Assembly: GCF_004345325.1 (NCBI RefSeq)
Contig: NZ_SLVJ01000001.1
Coordinates: forward strand, 62,001 to 126,000
Reading direction: 5' to 3'
Source: Acinetobacter calcoaceticus
GTDB taxonomy: Bacteria > Pseudomonadota > Gammaproteobacteria > Pseudomonadales > Moraxellaceae
Length of the DNA stretch: 64,000 bases
Below the pieces are notes generated by a model that searched no databases, was not told where the DNA came from, and saw only the letters and a list, made by a program, of their open reading frames with translations. Positions within the stretch are counted from its first letter, which is position 1. Every line of letters begins with the position of its first letter. Positions 26,260 to 34,830 of the stretch are shown piece by piece. Position numbers and translations under genes: made by a program.

Positions 26260-28617
26260 CTAGTACCAGTTAAATAATTTGAAAATATACGGCACATAGG
26301 CAATGATCAGCATCGCGGGGAACATCACCAACAACGGTAAAATCCAACGTTCATAGCGATAGAAAAATCCTTGATGTCGTACTTCAGCATCGGCTGCCGC
26401 CACCTCGGCATCGCCAATCGACTGCCGTGCCAAAAGGTGATTCAAAGCCACAGGTGGAGATACATAACCTAACTCAAAACCGATCAATGTAATCATCCAA
26501 AAATGCACTGGATCAACCCCATATTGATAGGCCACGGGTGCCACCGTCGCTGAGATCAGAATCACAGCACCAAACGGATCCATAATCATGCCCACAAAAA
26601 TCATCAAGGCCACGATCAAGGTCAGCACCAAATACATGCTGCCAATATCGGTAGGGAACAACTCCATAATATGAATGCGTTCTAAAAAGCCGCCTACACT
26701 GACCGACAGTGCCATCAAAATCACCAAGGCCCCGATATGCCCCACTGTTTCACTGCTCGATAGATGGATCGCTTTGAAGAATCCAACCCGTGGCAGAGCC
26801 GCTTCAGCCTGTTGAGCTGAGCTTGCTGCGGTGACTGCTGCCATAGCCGAAGGCGTTGCAGTGCTCGTTGTCATTGCAGTTGCAGATGGCGTTGCAGTGG
26901 TCGTTGTAGATGGCATCTGCACTTGGCCCGCAGATGCTATAGGATTCAGGCTTTCATCCCAGTGACCGACTGCTGCAATCGGTGCATGTTCATGGCGCAA
27001 CTTTTCATACAGCACCATCACCAATAAGATAATCGGCATCATAATCGGTGCAGTGAACTCATTCATTTTGGTGTCTAAGGCATATTTATAGAACAACCAA
27101 ATCAGAATAAAGATCAGCACATAAGGCAGGACTTTGACCAAGCCTTTAATCGACAATGGAAATGCGACTCGCGGCGAAGCAATACGGAATTTCTGCTCCG
27201 CAAACATTAACGACACCAACAAGAACAAGGTCGAAGTAATCAAAAACACATACAGACCATAGTGATAGAGGAAATCAGTGGTGACTTCTTTATTCAGTGA
27301 AGCCACAACCACGATCAATAAACATGGTCTGAGCACCACCCCCATCGAGCCAGACATCGCAGCAGACGCCAATGCAAATTGACGACGACCGCCGGCATTC
27401 CAGACTTCCTTATAGATGATCGCACCCGCAGCGATGACGAATATACCCGAAGCACCGGTATAGGCGGTTGGCAAGGCAGCTGCCAACAAGATCAGCCAAG
27501 TCAGGATTTCAGGAGATAAATTCCAAGGTCTTAAGATACTTAAAAATTTATCGACAATCAGGGTTTGCTTCAACAACATCCCCGCCCAGATAAACAAGGC
27601 CAAATTGAGGAAAATCGTTGAGAACTCAACCAACTGCCCCAGATAAATGCCTTGTCCCATCGGATAAGCCATAAAGAAACTAAAGCTGATCCCTGTGATG
27701 ATCGCCATATAGGCATAGAGTGGGATCGACAACATTGCCATGCCCAAAGTACCACCAGCTTTGGCCTGTGTATTGGGTTTAAACAATTGATACAGACTGA
27801 TCAGGGCCAAAAGCGCAAAGAGTATGATCCACAATCCATAAATCAGCTTGTCATCGATACTCATCACCACACCGGAATCCAATACCGATCGATATTGACT
27901 CAATGCTGAAAACGCCAATAAGGCATTACCCAAGGTCATGGCCAGCGCATAGACCCGATAATCCAAGCGTGTTTGCGGACTACGTAGGGCAATATGATGG
28001 ATCTTCAAGGTGGTGGTCATCGCGGCAAAGACCACCATCAACACCAACAATAAAGCGCGATGATCGGTGCCAAATTGAAACACCACAGCAAAGCCGAGTT
28101 CAATATTACGATACGTTCTTAATGTTGCATGCTGATCGATATAGGCAACGGTCTGATCGTAGCTGAGATATTTTTCTTCACAAAGTTGCTGCGCTGCAAG
28201 TACAGATTGACGTACATCCTGTTCAGATGCCGTTCCAAAAAAATCGGCAAACTCATCCTGCGCATTGTTATTCATCTGTTGTTGAACTTGCGCATCAATA
28301 TTGGGGTTGCGTTCACAACTGGGTTGGGTCGGTTCCGCTCGCAACACCGAATATTGTAAGCCTGAGGCCGCATCGCCATACAAGCCTTGGCCCAAACGCA
28401 GTAATTGGCCATGGATCATTTCACCCGTGCCAATCACCAAGGTCAGTAACAGTAACCCCAGTACCACCAGGGTGGAGATCCATTCTGTCCATATATTTTT
28501 TAGCCGACCAAGACCGGACTGCGCTGCTTGCTGCTGTGAAGGTTGATTTTTATTAGGTGGGGTTGACGGTTGCTGCTGTGCATTTGACGGATCTGGGCGT
28601 TGTTGTTGATCATGCAT
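26260..28617 (-). CDS. Giant TRAP-type permease, copy 1 (fused small and large subunits)
   Basis: 785 residues. It has a Gln/Pro-rich cytoplasmic start (MHDQQQRPDPSNAQQQP), TM1, an extracytoplasmic domain with Cys in PTQPSCERNPNID and AQQLCEEKY and the shared DEFADFFGTASEQDVR block, DctQ-like helices, then the DctM core (TAYTGASGIFVIAAGAIIYKEVW, DPFGAVILISATVAPVAYQYG). A Thr/Ala/Ser-rich low-complexity linker (about 560-600; TTTTATPSATAMTTSTA) lies in a loop where copy 2 has a shorter hydrophilic stretch. Typical DctM proteins are about 425 residues and DctQ about 170, so fusion plus extra domain explains the length. Substrate unknown. It follows the rhombosortase gene by 159 bp. Confidence 0.8.
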   Translation of the reverse strand: MHDQQQRPDPSNAQQQPSTPPNKNQPSQQQAAQSGLGRLKNIWTEWISTLVVLGLLLLTLVIGTGEMIHGQLLRLGQGLYGDAASGLQYSVLRAEPTQPSCERNPNIDAQVQQQMNNNAQDEFADFFGTASEQDVRQSVLAAQQLCEEKYLSYDQTVAYIDQHATLRTYRNIELGFAVVFQFGTDHRALLLVLMVVFAAMTTTLKIHHIALRSPQTRLDYRVYALAMTLGNALLAFSALSQYRSVLDSGVVMSIDDKLIYGLWIILFALLALISLYQLFKPNTQAKAGGTLGMAMLSIPLYAYMAIITGISFSFFMAYPMGQGIYLGQLVEFSTIFLNLALFIWAGMLLKQTLIVDKFLSILRPWNLSPEILTWLILLAAALPTAYTGASGIFVIAAGAIIYKEVWNAGGRRQFALASAAMSGSMGVVLRPCLLIVVVASLNKEVTTDFLYHYGLYVFLITSTLFLLVSLMFAEQKFRIASPRVAFPLSIKGLVKVLPYVLIFILIWLFYKYALDTKMNEFTAPIMMPIILLVMVLYEKLRHEHAPIAAVGHWDESLNPIASAGQVQMPSTTTTATPSATAMTTSTATPSAMAAVTAASSAQQAEAALPRVGFFKAIHLSSSETVGHIGALVILMALSVSVGGFLERIHIMELFPTDIGSMYLVLTLIVALMIFVGMIMDPFGAVILISATVAPVAYQYGVDPVHFWMITLIGFELGYVSPPVALNHLLARQSIGDAEVAAADAEVRHQGFFYRYERWILPLLVMFPAMLIIAYVPYIFKLFNWY

Positions 28618-28776
28618 GATTTATCCACTTTTATTATTCGCTGTCATCACCATGGGGATGACATCAATTCCTTGAGTTTGAGAATCCGCTCTCATCCCTA
28701 TTCCATATAGGCTAAGCTCAATGTGAATTAAAAATATGCAAAATCATATGACAGATCAAGTTTAAATTTTGATTTT

Positions 28777-29361
28777 TTAGTCAACTTTAATTTTTTTACG
28801 CTGGATAAGGTAGAGCAAGTAAATAATTGAAATTGCACCACCCCAGATTGCCCCCACCAAGTGGGCTTCAACCAGCACTGGACTACCAATCAATTCAGCG
28901 GTTTGTAATGAACCGAAGGTGTTTTCCCAAATCAATTTTGCGCCCACCAGACCCAAGACCAATAAGGCAAATTTACGCTCTTTGGCAAATTGGAGATAGA
29001 AAATTGCCACCGCCACATAAAGACCATGCAATACCCCTGAAAGACCTGCATAGGCTTCGATATTGGGATAAAAATAATAAAAACTGAAGCTCATGATGGG
29101 GGGTAGAGCCAATAACATGAGCACTAAATAACGCAGTCGAAGTTGTGGAAATATAAAGGGTAAACAGATAAAGGCCAGCATATTCAGCACATAATGAATC
29201 CAACCCACATGTACCCAATGCCCGGTCCACCAACGCCACGGTTGAGTGAAAAACTCAAACTTTGAATAAAAAAACCATTGTTGAAAGACTTGCAGACAAG
29301 CAGCGATAAACATGGCAAACGCAATAAAAATAATGGTTCTTTTCAATTGCCGTTCTTTCAT
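28777..29361 (-). CDS. Rhombosortase (rhomboid-type intramembrane serine protease)
   Basis: A 194-residue polytopic protein from ATG 29361 (MKERQLKRTII, AGAGG 8 bases upstream; the frame is open to 29397). It has the rhombosortase pattern: WRWWTGHWVHVGWIHYVLNML near 42-62, catalytic Ser108 in AGLSGVLHG, and catalytic His167 in VEAHLVGA. Known rhombosortases cleave proteins carrying a C-terminal GlyGly-CTERM sorting signal, leading to lipid-linked or released surface proteins. No GlyGly-CTERM protein is visible in this window, so its substrate must be elsewhere. It lies between the TatT-like lipoprotein and a TRAP permease on the same strand. Confidence 0.8.
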   Translation of the reverse strand: MKERQLKRTIIFIAFAMFIAACLQVFQQWFFYSKFEFFTQPWRWWTGHWVHVGWIHYVLNMLAFICLPFIFPQLRLRYLVLMLLALPPIMSFSFYYFYPNIEAYAGLSGVLHGLYVAVAIFYLQFAKERKFALLVLGLVGAKLIWENTFGSLQTAELIGSPVLVEAHLVGAIWGGAISIIYLLYLIQRKKIKVD

Positions 29362-29487
29362 GCATAGACCTCTTAGAGCCACAGAAGAAGAGCTCATAAT
29401 TTACTCTTCCTCCATTTAAAACCATGTATTAAAAATGAATCCTGTTGTTCATCTCAACTGCAATACACCTGAACACAGCATGTTAAT

Positions 29488-30540
29488 TTATGAAGCAGGT
29501 GTTTCAGGCAGGTCTTTAAAAAGATCTTCATCGCCTGTGTCATCCTGATCATCCCAAAAACGACTCATGCCATCTTCAGCAGCACGTACCCCGGTATGTT
29601 CAGTCCAATAGCGATCTGCAACATGCTGCACCATCTGTCCCGCCATTCGATCAATCAAGCGATATTCTGTATTCTCCACGGCTTCACCTGCTCTCGATGC
29701 AGCATAGGCCCGAAGGGCATCACGGATTTTCCCATCATCACCGCTGGCCTGAGCAGCAATTGCATTTAAGGCATGCGATAGACGTACACCTTTGGATTCA
29801 CCCAATTGCATAGATTGTTTCAATGTTTGATAAGGATCAGCTTTGCCTTCTCCTGCACCCGGTAATAAAGTCCAAATCACAGCGCGTGTAGCCTCGGGTG
29901 CCCCCCAATACGTGCTGTTATCCAGACAAGTCATGCCACGCTCAACGATGGCGGCAATATCTTTAGGAACATGCACTTGCCCACCGGAGCTAATATCATT
30001 GGTCATCGACTGCAGTCCACTGAGCATGCCGAGTAAATACACGGTCTGATCAAGTGAATCTTTCATAATTGGGCAACCCTCACCCAACTGTTTTTTAAAT
30101 TTCACTTTCCAACGTTTTTCCAACAGTTGATAACCCGCATACTGCCGCGCTGCAGCCACAGCCGCCCAACGTTTTTGCTCAATACGCGCATCCTGTGCCT
30201 CAGTCACTTGCCCCGCTTTTGCCGCGCGTAAATAACGCAACTCGGCATTTAAGGCTTGGTTCTCAGCACACATCCCCGCCGCTGAGTACAGCAGCACTGC
30301 AACACGCGTCGGGTCGGCGCCCATATCCTGCGTCGACATAATTAAGGGCGTGAGTGCATTACCGCTGTTACATACCATGTCAGTGTCACCCATACTCAGG
30401 ATCGGTGGCACGATATGCTTTTCAGTGATGCCAAGTCCAGCACTAGCACCCCCTTTGACTGCAAATGAACACCCCGTCAGCACAAATGAAGTTGCCATAC
30501 TGATGAGCAGCAGGGTGATAATTTTTTTCTGTGAATACAT
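29488..30540 (-). CDS. TatT-like lipoprotein (TRAP transporter T-component-like)
   Basis: A 350-residue lipoprotein with lipobox VLTGC (Cys24). The mature protein is helical and Ala-rich with repeat-like blocks (VAVLLYSAAGMCAENQALN, RWAAVAAARQYAGYQLLEKRW, AIVERGMTCLDNSTYWGAPEA) and four further Cys. This pattern and its position upstream of TRAP permease genes resemble TatT (PF16811), a TPR-type lipoprotein first described with a Treponema TRAP system. The assignment is by eye and context; a profile search is needed. AAGGGA lies about 10 bases before the ATG. The C-terminus is acidic (DDQDDTGDEDLF). Confidence 0.6.
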   Translation of the reverse strand: MYSQKKIITLLLISMATSFVLTGCSFAVKGGASAGLGITEKHIVPPILSMGDTDMVCNSGNALTPLIMSTQDMGADPTRVAVLLYSAAGMCAENQALNAELRYLRAAKAGQVTEAQDARIEQKRWAAVAAARQYAGYQLLEKRWKVKFKKQLGEGCPIMKDSLDQTVYLLGMLSGLQSMTNDISSGGQVHVPKDIAAIVERGMTCLDNSTYWGAPEATRAVIWTLLPGAGEGKADPYQTLKQSMQLGESKGVRLSHALNAIAAQASGDDGKIRDALRAYAASRAGEAVENTEYRLIDRMAGQMVQHVADRYWTEHTGVRAAEDGMSRFWDDQDDTGDEDLFKDLPETPAS

Positions 30541-30695
30541 CTTGTTATTCCCTTTTGTAATTTTGATTATTCCTTGAAATAGGATTGCTCAGTTTGCCAA
30601 ACTGCACAAAACTATATTTACGCGATCTACAGCAGTTTGTCATTTATGAAATGATGAGGAATTGACCTAAAAATGGAAATATCTAAATTTTAGGC

Positions 30696-30734
30696 AAAAA
30701 AAAGTAGCATTGCGACGGTTCAGCACATGCTACT
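30696..30734 (-). terminator. Orphan minus-strand terminator
   Basis: AGTAGCAT (30703-30710) and ATGCTACT (30727-30734) form a perfect 8-bp stem; on the minus strand it is followed by a run of eight T. The nearest minus-strand gene (ygfX) ends 330 bp upstream, so it terminates either a long 3' UTR or a separate small RNA. Confidence 0.7.
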
Positions 30735-30935
30735 TATCAAGTGGTAAATCCCAAAAGGGATTAATCAGTTTAGATTTTATCAATCTGGTCAGCGGTATCA
30801 ATTTTTACATAGTAGGTTTTATCACAACTTAAGTTGAAATATCAAACCATAACGCAAAATTACTTCAAAACTTGAAATTCATCAAATCCCGTTGATGCGT
30901 TAATGTAACTGTATAAGTAAAAATACAAATGCAAA

Positions 30936-30948
30936 ATTGTCTAACAAT
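30936..30948. repeat. 13-bp dyad ATTGTCTAACAAT, copy 1
   Basis: ATTGT-CTA-ACAAT is an inverted repeat found identically at 34857-34869 upstream of the AlmA-like monooxygenase, with a one-mismatch copy at 30976-30988. It is probably an operator for an unidentified regulator. Confidence 0.45.
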
Positions 30949-31066
30949 GGATTTAATTTAGTGGGTTTCTGCACAGATGTCTAACAATATTTTAAATAAA
31001 ACATCAATATAAAAATTATGTGTTTCATTTCAACAACTTTTCTATTTTTACATATTGTGAACTGTT

Positions 31067-31486
31067 TTACGATTTACTTAGCTTACATCGAACAACCAGC
31101 GATTTCCACGACTTTCTGTCCATTTGATCAGGCCATATCAACAATGGTGCAGCCTGATTGTTGTAAAAATAAACAACAATATAAAGTTGATGATCCAATA
31201 ATTTTTTAATTTTCACTCTTTGGATGGATTTTTGATGACGAAATTGTACGCTCCATTCGTCCCCTTCAAGCTGACTGAGCACTCGAACTTGTGGCTTTTT
31301 TAAAAAATGCAAAGCACTGATCAGCAGCACAATGCTTAGCAAAATAAGCGCAGTAGCAGAGAGTAATTGCAAGCTGCAGTATAGAATCAAAACCAAACAG
31401 CTTAATCGAAAACCCAGCGCAATTTGGCTGGGTTTGAGTTCATAGTGGCGATGTATCCCAATGGGCATTTGCTCAGCCATGGACAT
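31067..31486 (-). CDS. cptA: YgfX/CptA-family membrane protein
   Basis: About 139 residues from ATG 31486 (MSMAEQMPIGIHRHYELKPS). Two hydrophobic helices (about 28-65, LSCLVLILYCSLQLLSATALILLSI region) precede a small soluble domain with WSVQFRH and LLIWPDQMDRKSWKSLVV, the pattern of YgfX. In E. coli YgfX is encoded with SdhE and has been reported as a membrane toxin acting on cytoskeletal proteins; that role is disputed. The start overlaps the end of sdhE by 14 bp, implying translational coupling. Confidence 0.75.
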   Translation of the reverse strand: MSMAEQMPIGIHRHYELKPSQIALGFRLSCLVLILYCSLQLLSATALILLSIVLLISALHFLKKPQVRVLSQLEGDEWSVQFRHQKSIQRVKIKKLLDHQLYIVVYFYNNQAAPLLIWPDQMDRKSWKSLVVRCKLSKS

Positions 31487-31730
31487 AATGCTTGAGTTTA
31501 ACAATCAGATCTTTCAATTCTGTACGTGGCGGTTCAATCACTTCCATAAACCAATCGAGTAAATCAGGATCTTCTTGTTCAACCAATTCAGCAAAGAGTG
31601 CTTTTTCATGTTCATCTGCCACCAAATAGTGGTTTTTAACATAGGGGTCGAAATAGACATCGATTTCTTTAAGACCGCGGCGGGCGCGATAAATGACTTT
31701 ACGTTCTTCTAAACTCATATTCTCAGACAT
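31473..31730 (-). CDS. sdhE: Succinate dehydrogenase assembly factor SdhE (YgfY)
   Basis: An 85-residue protein that helps covalent attachment of FAD to succinate dehydrogenase. It contains the RGxxE motif (RRGLKE, residues 17-22) and the conserved DPDLLDWFM segment. ATG 31730 (MSENMSLEERK) is chosen because GGA lies upstream and length then fits the family; the open frame extends to 31745. It overlaps ygfX in the classical sdhE-ygfX arrangement. Confidence 0.88.
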   Translation of the reverse strand: MSENMSLEERKVIYRARRGLKEIDVYFDPYVKNHYLVADEHEKALFAELVEQEDPDLLDWFMEVIEPPRTELKDLIVKLKHYVHG

Positions 31731-31942
31731 TGCAATTTCCATCACACAAAAATTTACATTAGTTTAACCCAATCCATCTGGGTCTGTAGAAATATTGTCT
31801 TGGCAAAAGGCTGTGATCAATTTAGTACAAATGGCCAAATAGATCATTTATTTCAGACTAATGAGCATTCATCACCTTGTGAGCAAGTGCTTATTCTTTT
31901 ACTTTCAAAGCATCTACAATGCTGTTTAGGGATACAACAACA

Positions 31943-33115
31943 ATGCAATCAGGTGCTATTCGACCGCTGGCCAACATGTTACCTCGCAACTTATTCAATG
32001 AAGAACATGATGCCTTTCGCGAAACCGTCCGTAAATTTTATGAAAAAGAAGTGGTTCCCAATACTGAGAAATATGAACAGCAACAACATGTAGATCGTGA
32101 CTTATGGAATAAAGCGGGCGCATTAGGACTACTTTGCTGCACCATGCCAGAACAATATGGTGGCTCTGGGGTAGATCGACTTTACAGTATGATCTTGATC
32201 GAAGAACAAGCCTATGCCATGGACTCTGCTACAGGGTTCTCCCTTCATTCCGATATCGTGGCCAATTACATCAACAACTTTGGCAATGAAGAAAAAAAAT
32301 TAAAATGGATTCCGAAGATGGCCAGTGGTGAAACCATCACAGCCATTGCCATGACTGAGCCTGGCACAGGTTCTGACTTGCAGGCTGTACGTACCTCGGC
32401 TGTTGCAGATGGTGATGACTATGTGATCAATGGATCAAAAATCTTTATTACCAATGGCTACTTATGTGACATGGCGATTGTGGTCTGTAAAACCGGTGAT
32501 GCTGAAAAAGGTTCAGCTAACCTATCGTTGTTCATCGTAGAAGCAAATCGCGCCGGATTTAGTAAAGGTAAACCACTGCATAAAATTGGTATGAAAGGCC
32601 AAGATACCTGCGAATTATTCTTTGACAATGTACGCGTTCCCAAAGAAAACCTACTCGGTATGCTGGGGATGGGCTTTATTATGCTGATGAAAGAGTTGGC
32701 ATGGGAACGCATGCTAGTCGCGATTATCTGTCAGGCAGGTGCCGAAGCCGCATTTGCACATACTGTTCAATACAGCAAAGATCGCAAGGCTTTTGGCAAG
32801 CCCATTGGTACTTTCCAAAACTCACGCTTTAAATTGGCTGAACTACGCACTGAAATCGATTTTTGTCGCGCTTATTTAGATCGTTGTATGCAACTACAAC
32901 TTGAAGAAAACCTAGGAATTGATGCAGCAGCGGCGGCAAAATATAAGATATCAGACATGTTCTCGAAGGTTGTCGATGAATGCCTGCAATTGCATGGTGG
33001 CTACGGCTATATGCTGGAATACCCAATCGCACGCGCCTACATCGATAATCGTGCAAATCGCATTTACGCTGGCACCAATGAGATTATGAAAGAACTGATT
33101 TCTCGTAGTCTTTAA
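31943..33115 (+). CDS. Acyl-CoA dehydrogenase
   Basis: A FAD-dependent acyl-CoA dehydrogenase of about 390 residues. Conserved family blocks: AIAMTEPGTGSDL (substrate and flavin binding), YVINGSKIFITNG, AFGKPIGTFQNSRFKLAEL, and LQLHGGYGYMLEYPIARAY with the catalytic Glu at about residue 358. It oxidises acyl-CoA at the alpha-beta bond; chain length is not evident, though the MLPRNLFNEEHDAFRE start resembles long-chain-type enzymes. ATG 31943 with AGGGA upstream is used; ATG 31919 is possible. It converges on the AlmA-like monooxygenase. Confidence 0.92.
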   Translation: MQSGAIRPLANMLPRNLFNEEHDAFRETVRKFYEKEVVPNTEKYEQQQHVDRDLWNKAGALGLLCCTMPEQYGGSGVDRLYSMILIEEQAYAMDSATGFSLHSDIVANYINNFGNEEKKLKWIPKMASGETITAIAMTEPGTGSDLQAVRTSAVADGDDYVINGSKIFITNGYLCDMAIVVCKTGDAEKGSANLSLFIVEANRAGFSKGKPLHKIGMKGQDTCELFFDNVRVPKENLLGMLGMGFIMLMKELAWERMLVAIICQAGAEAAFAHTVQYSKDRKAFGKPIGTFQNSRFKLAELRTEIDFCRAYLDRCMQLQLEENLGIDAAAAAKYKISDMFSKVVDECLQLHGGYGYMLEYPIARAYIDNRANRIYAGTNEIMKELISRSL

Positions 33116-33138
33116 TACATTCATTGCAAAAATTTTAA

Positions 33139-33159
33139 AGGGGAGCAATCTACTCCCCT
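33139..33159. terminator. Hairpin downstream of the acyl-CoA dehydrogenase
   Basis: AGGGGAG and CTCCCCT form a 7-bp GC-rich stem with a 7-base loop. It lacks a T-run and probably acts together with the hairpin at 33197-33222. Confidence 0.5.
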
Positions 33160-33196
33160 ACTCTAAGAATTAAGCTACTACAAAGTATGAATCATC

Positions 33197-33222
33197 AAAA
33201 AAGGAGCTAGCACTCCTTTTTT
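33197..33222. terminator. Bidirectional terminator between convergent genes
   Basis: AAAAAAGGAG and CTCCTTTTTT form a 10-bp stem around CTAGCA, serving the acyl-CoA dehydrogenase and the monooxygenase. Confidence 0.8.
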
Positions 33223-33242
33223 CAATTAAAGTAAATTACTTG

Positions 33243-34739
33243 TTAAGACACCAGTTTAGGCTTTTTTTCGACAATCGCTTGGGTTGTGCGCTTACTAAAC
33301 TGCAGTACGCGATCATCGAATTTGGCATTTTTTAAGTCTTTACGATCTGCTAAATAGTTATTGCTGACTTTCCAAGGGGCATGCTTGCCTTGCTTAGGCA
33401 TCACATCTGCAGCTCGAGCAATATACCCAGAACTCAGACTACCCATCACCGTATCTTCGAGCAATTCAGCCTGATCACCTTGTGGAATGACTTCTGCATA
33501 GCCTTTCCTATCCATATGGTTAAGCAGACGACAAATATAATGTGCTGCAATATCGACTTTCAATGTCCAAGAGGCATTGATGTACCCGATCACCATCGCC
33601 ATATTCGGAACATCACTGACCATAATGCCTTGATACAACATATGCTGTGAGGTGTTCAATGCTTTACCATCAATGGTCGCTTTAATTCCGCCCAAAATTT
33701 GGATTTCAAGCCCAGTCGCAGAAACGATAATATCAGCATCTAAATGTTTGCCTGACTTCAACTGGATTCCATTTGCAGTCAATTTTTCAATATGATCCGT
33801 TTCAATACTGGCTTGGCCTGCACGTAGAATTTTAAATAAATCCCCATCTGGCACCACACAGAGTCTTTGATCCCATGGATCATAACTTGGGCTAAAGTGT
33901 TTCATATCCACTTTACCCTTTAATTGTATTTCGATGGATTTAAGTAATAACTTACGCAACAGCTTAGGTTGCTTCTGCGCTAAAGCATAAATCCCACGTT
34001 GCATCCCAATATTACGCGCGCGGGTCAATTTATACGCCAGATCTTCAGGCAGTACTTTGCGCATCTTGTCATATATAAAATCAACTGAAGGCACCGATGC
34101 GATATAGGTCGGTGAGCGTTGCAACATGGTCACATGCCCTGCACCGGTTTTAACCATGGCAGGCACCAAAGTGATCGCCGTAGCACCACTCCCAATAATC
34201 ACGACTTTCTTGCCGGTATAGTCCAGCTGCTCTGGCCAATGCTGTGGATGAATCAGTTGACCCTTGAAGTCGTCTTGACCAGGGAAATCAGGCTGGAAGC
34301 CTTGGTCATAGTTATAATAACCCGTGCAGCCTAATACGAAATTTGCAACCCAAGTCTGGATTTTCTGCTCAGCATCTTCAATGCTGACGATCCATTTTTT
34401 AATCGCAGAATCATAATTCGCAGAAAGAACACGATGCTGAAAATGTATTTTATTTTTTAAATGATATTCATCGACCACTTCACCTAAATAGCCTTTGATC
34501 GCTGCACCATCAGCCAATACGCTGGAATTCTGCCAAGGTTTAAAATCAAACCCAAATGTAGACATATCCGAATCAGACCGTATACCTGGATACTTAAACA
34601 GATCCCAGGTCCCACCAAAACTTTCACGACGTTCAATAATATCAAATTGGCGTTGGGGACAATTTTTAGATAGATGTGCCGCCATACCAATACCAGAAAT
34701 ACCTGCACCTACAATGAGGATATCAACTTGCTTTTCCAT
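33243..34739 (-). CDS. almA: AlmA-like flavin-binding monooxygenase
   Basis: A 498-residue FAD- and NADPH-dependent monooxygenase. It has the N-terminal FAD Rossmann motif VGAGISG (10-16), the second dinucleotide motif GSGATA (183-188) and, between them, FKGQLIHPQHWP (158-169), which fits the Baeyer-Villiger fingerprint FxGxxxHxxxWP. The start MEKQVDILIVGAGISGIGMA and the RRESFGGTWDLFKYPGIRSD block closely resemble AlmA, the long-chain n-alkane monooxygenase of Acinetobacter. ATG 34739 was chosen over the open frame to 34799. Its upstream region carries several TGTC/GACA dyads. Hydroxylation versus Baeyer-Villiger activity cannot be decided from sequence. Confidence 0.85.
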   Translation of the reverse strand: MEKQVDILIVGAGISGIGMAAHLSKNCPQRQFDIIERRESFGGTWDLFKYPGIRSDSDMSTFGFDFKPWQNSSVLADGAAIKGYLGEVVDEYHLKNKIHFQHRVLSANYDSAIKKWIVSIEDAEQKIQTWVANFVLGCTGYYNYDQGFQPDFPGQDDFKGQLIHPQHWPEQLDYTGKKVVIIGSGATAITLVPAMVKTGAGHVTMLQRSPTYIASVPSVDFIYDKMRKVLPEDLAYKLTRARNIGMQRGIYALAQKQPKLLRKLLLKSIEIQLKGKVDMKHFSPSYDPWDQRLCVVPDGDLFKILRAGQASIETDHIEKLTANGIQLKSGKHLDADIIVSATGLEIQILGGIKATIDGKALNTSQHMLYQGIMVSDVPNMAMVIGYINASWTLKVDIAAHYICRLLNHMDRKGYAEVIPQGDQAELLEDTVMGSLSSGYIARAADVMPKQGKHAPWKVSNNYLADRKDLKNAKFDDRVLQFSKRTTQAIVEKKPKLVS

Positions 34740-34830
34740 GTTGTTTTTATAACCTATGTTTGAATACATTTTTATTAAAGCACAATTCTGACAATACACA
34801 ATGTCAAGTTAAGGCAAATGCGACAGTTTT

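Larger units (their letters stand above)
30541..31066. other. Non-coding gap with hairpins and dyads
   Basis: This 526-bp AT-rich stretch holds no convincing ORF. On the minus strand it contains a terminator (30696-30734), a small hairpin (30747-30762, AATCCC/GGGATT) and the dyad ATTGTCTAACAAT at 30936-30948 with a near copy at 30977-30988. A TATACA -10-like box on the minus strand lies at 30910-30915. It also contains the promoter of the TatT-like gene, which I could not pin down. Confidence 0.5.

Noticed and set aside
31018..31209. 63-residue plus-strand ORF
   Set aside because: It lies mostly antisense to ygfX, lacks an SD and has no protein-like pattern; the minus-strand ygfX frame is convincing.
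31067..31730. sdhE-ygfX as a toxin-antitoxin system
   Set aside because: The pair has been called CptA/CptB, but SdhE is established as a flavinylation factor; the arrangement here is the ordinary chromosomal one.
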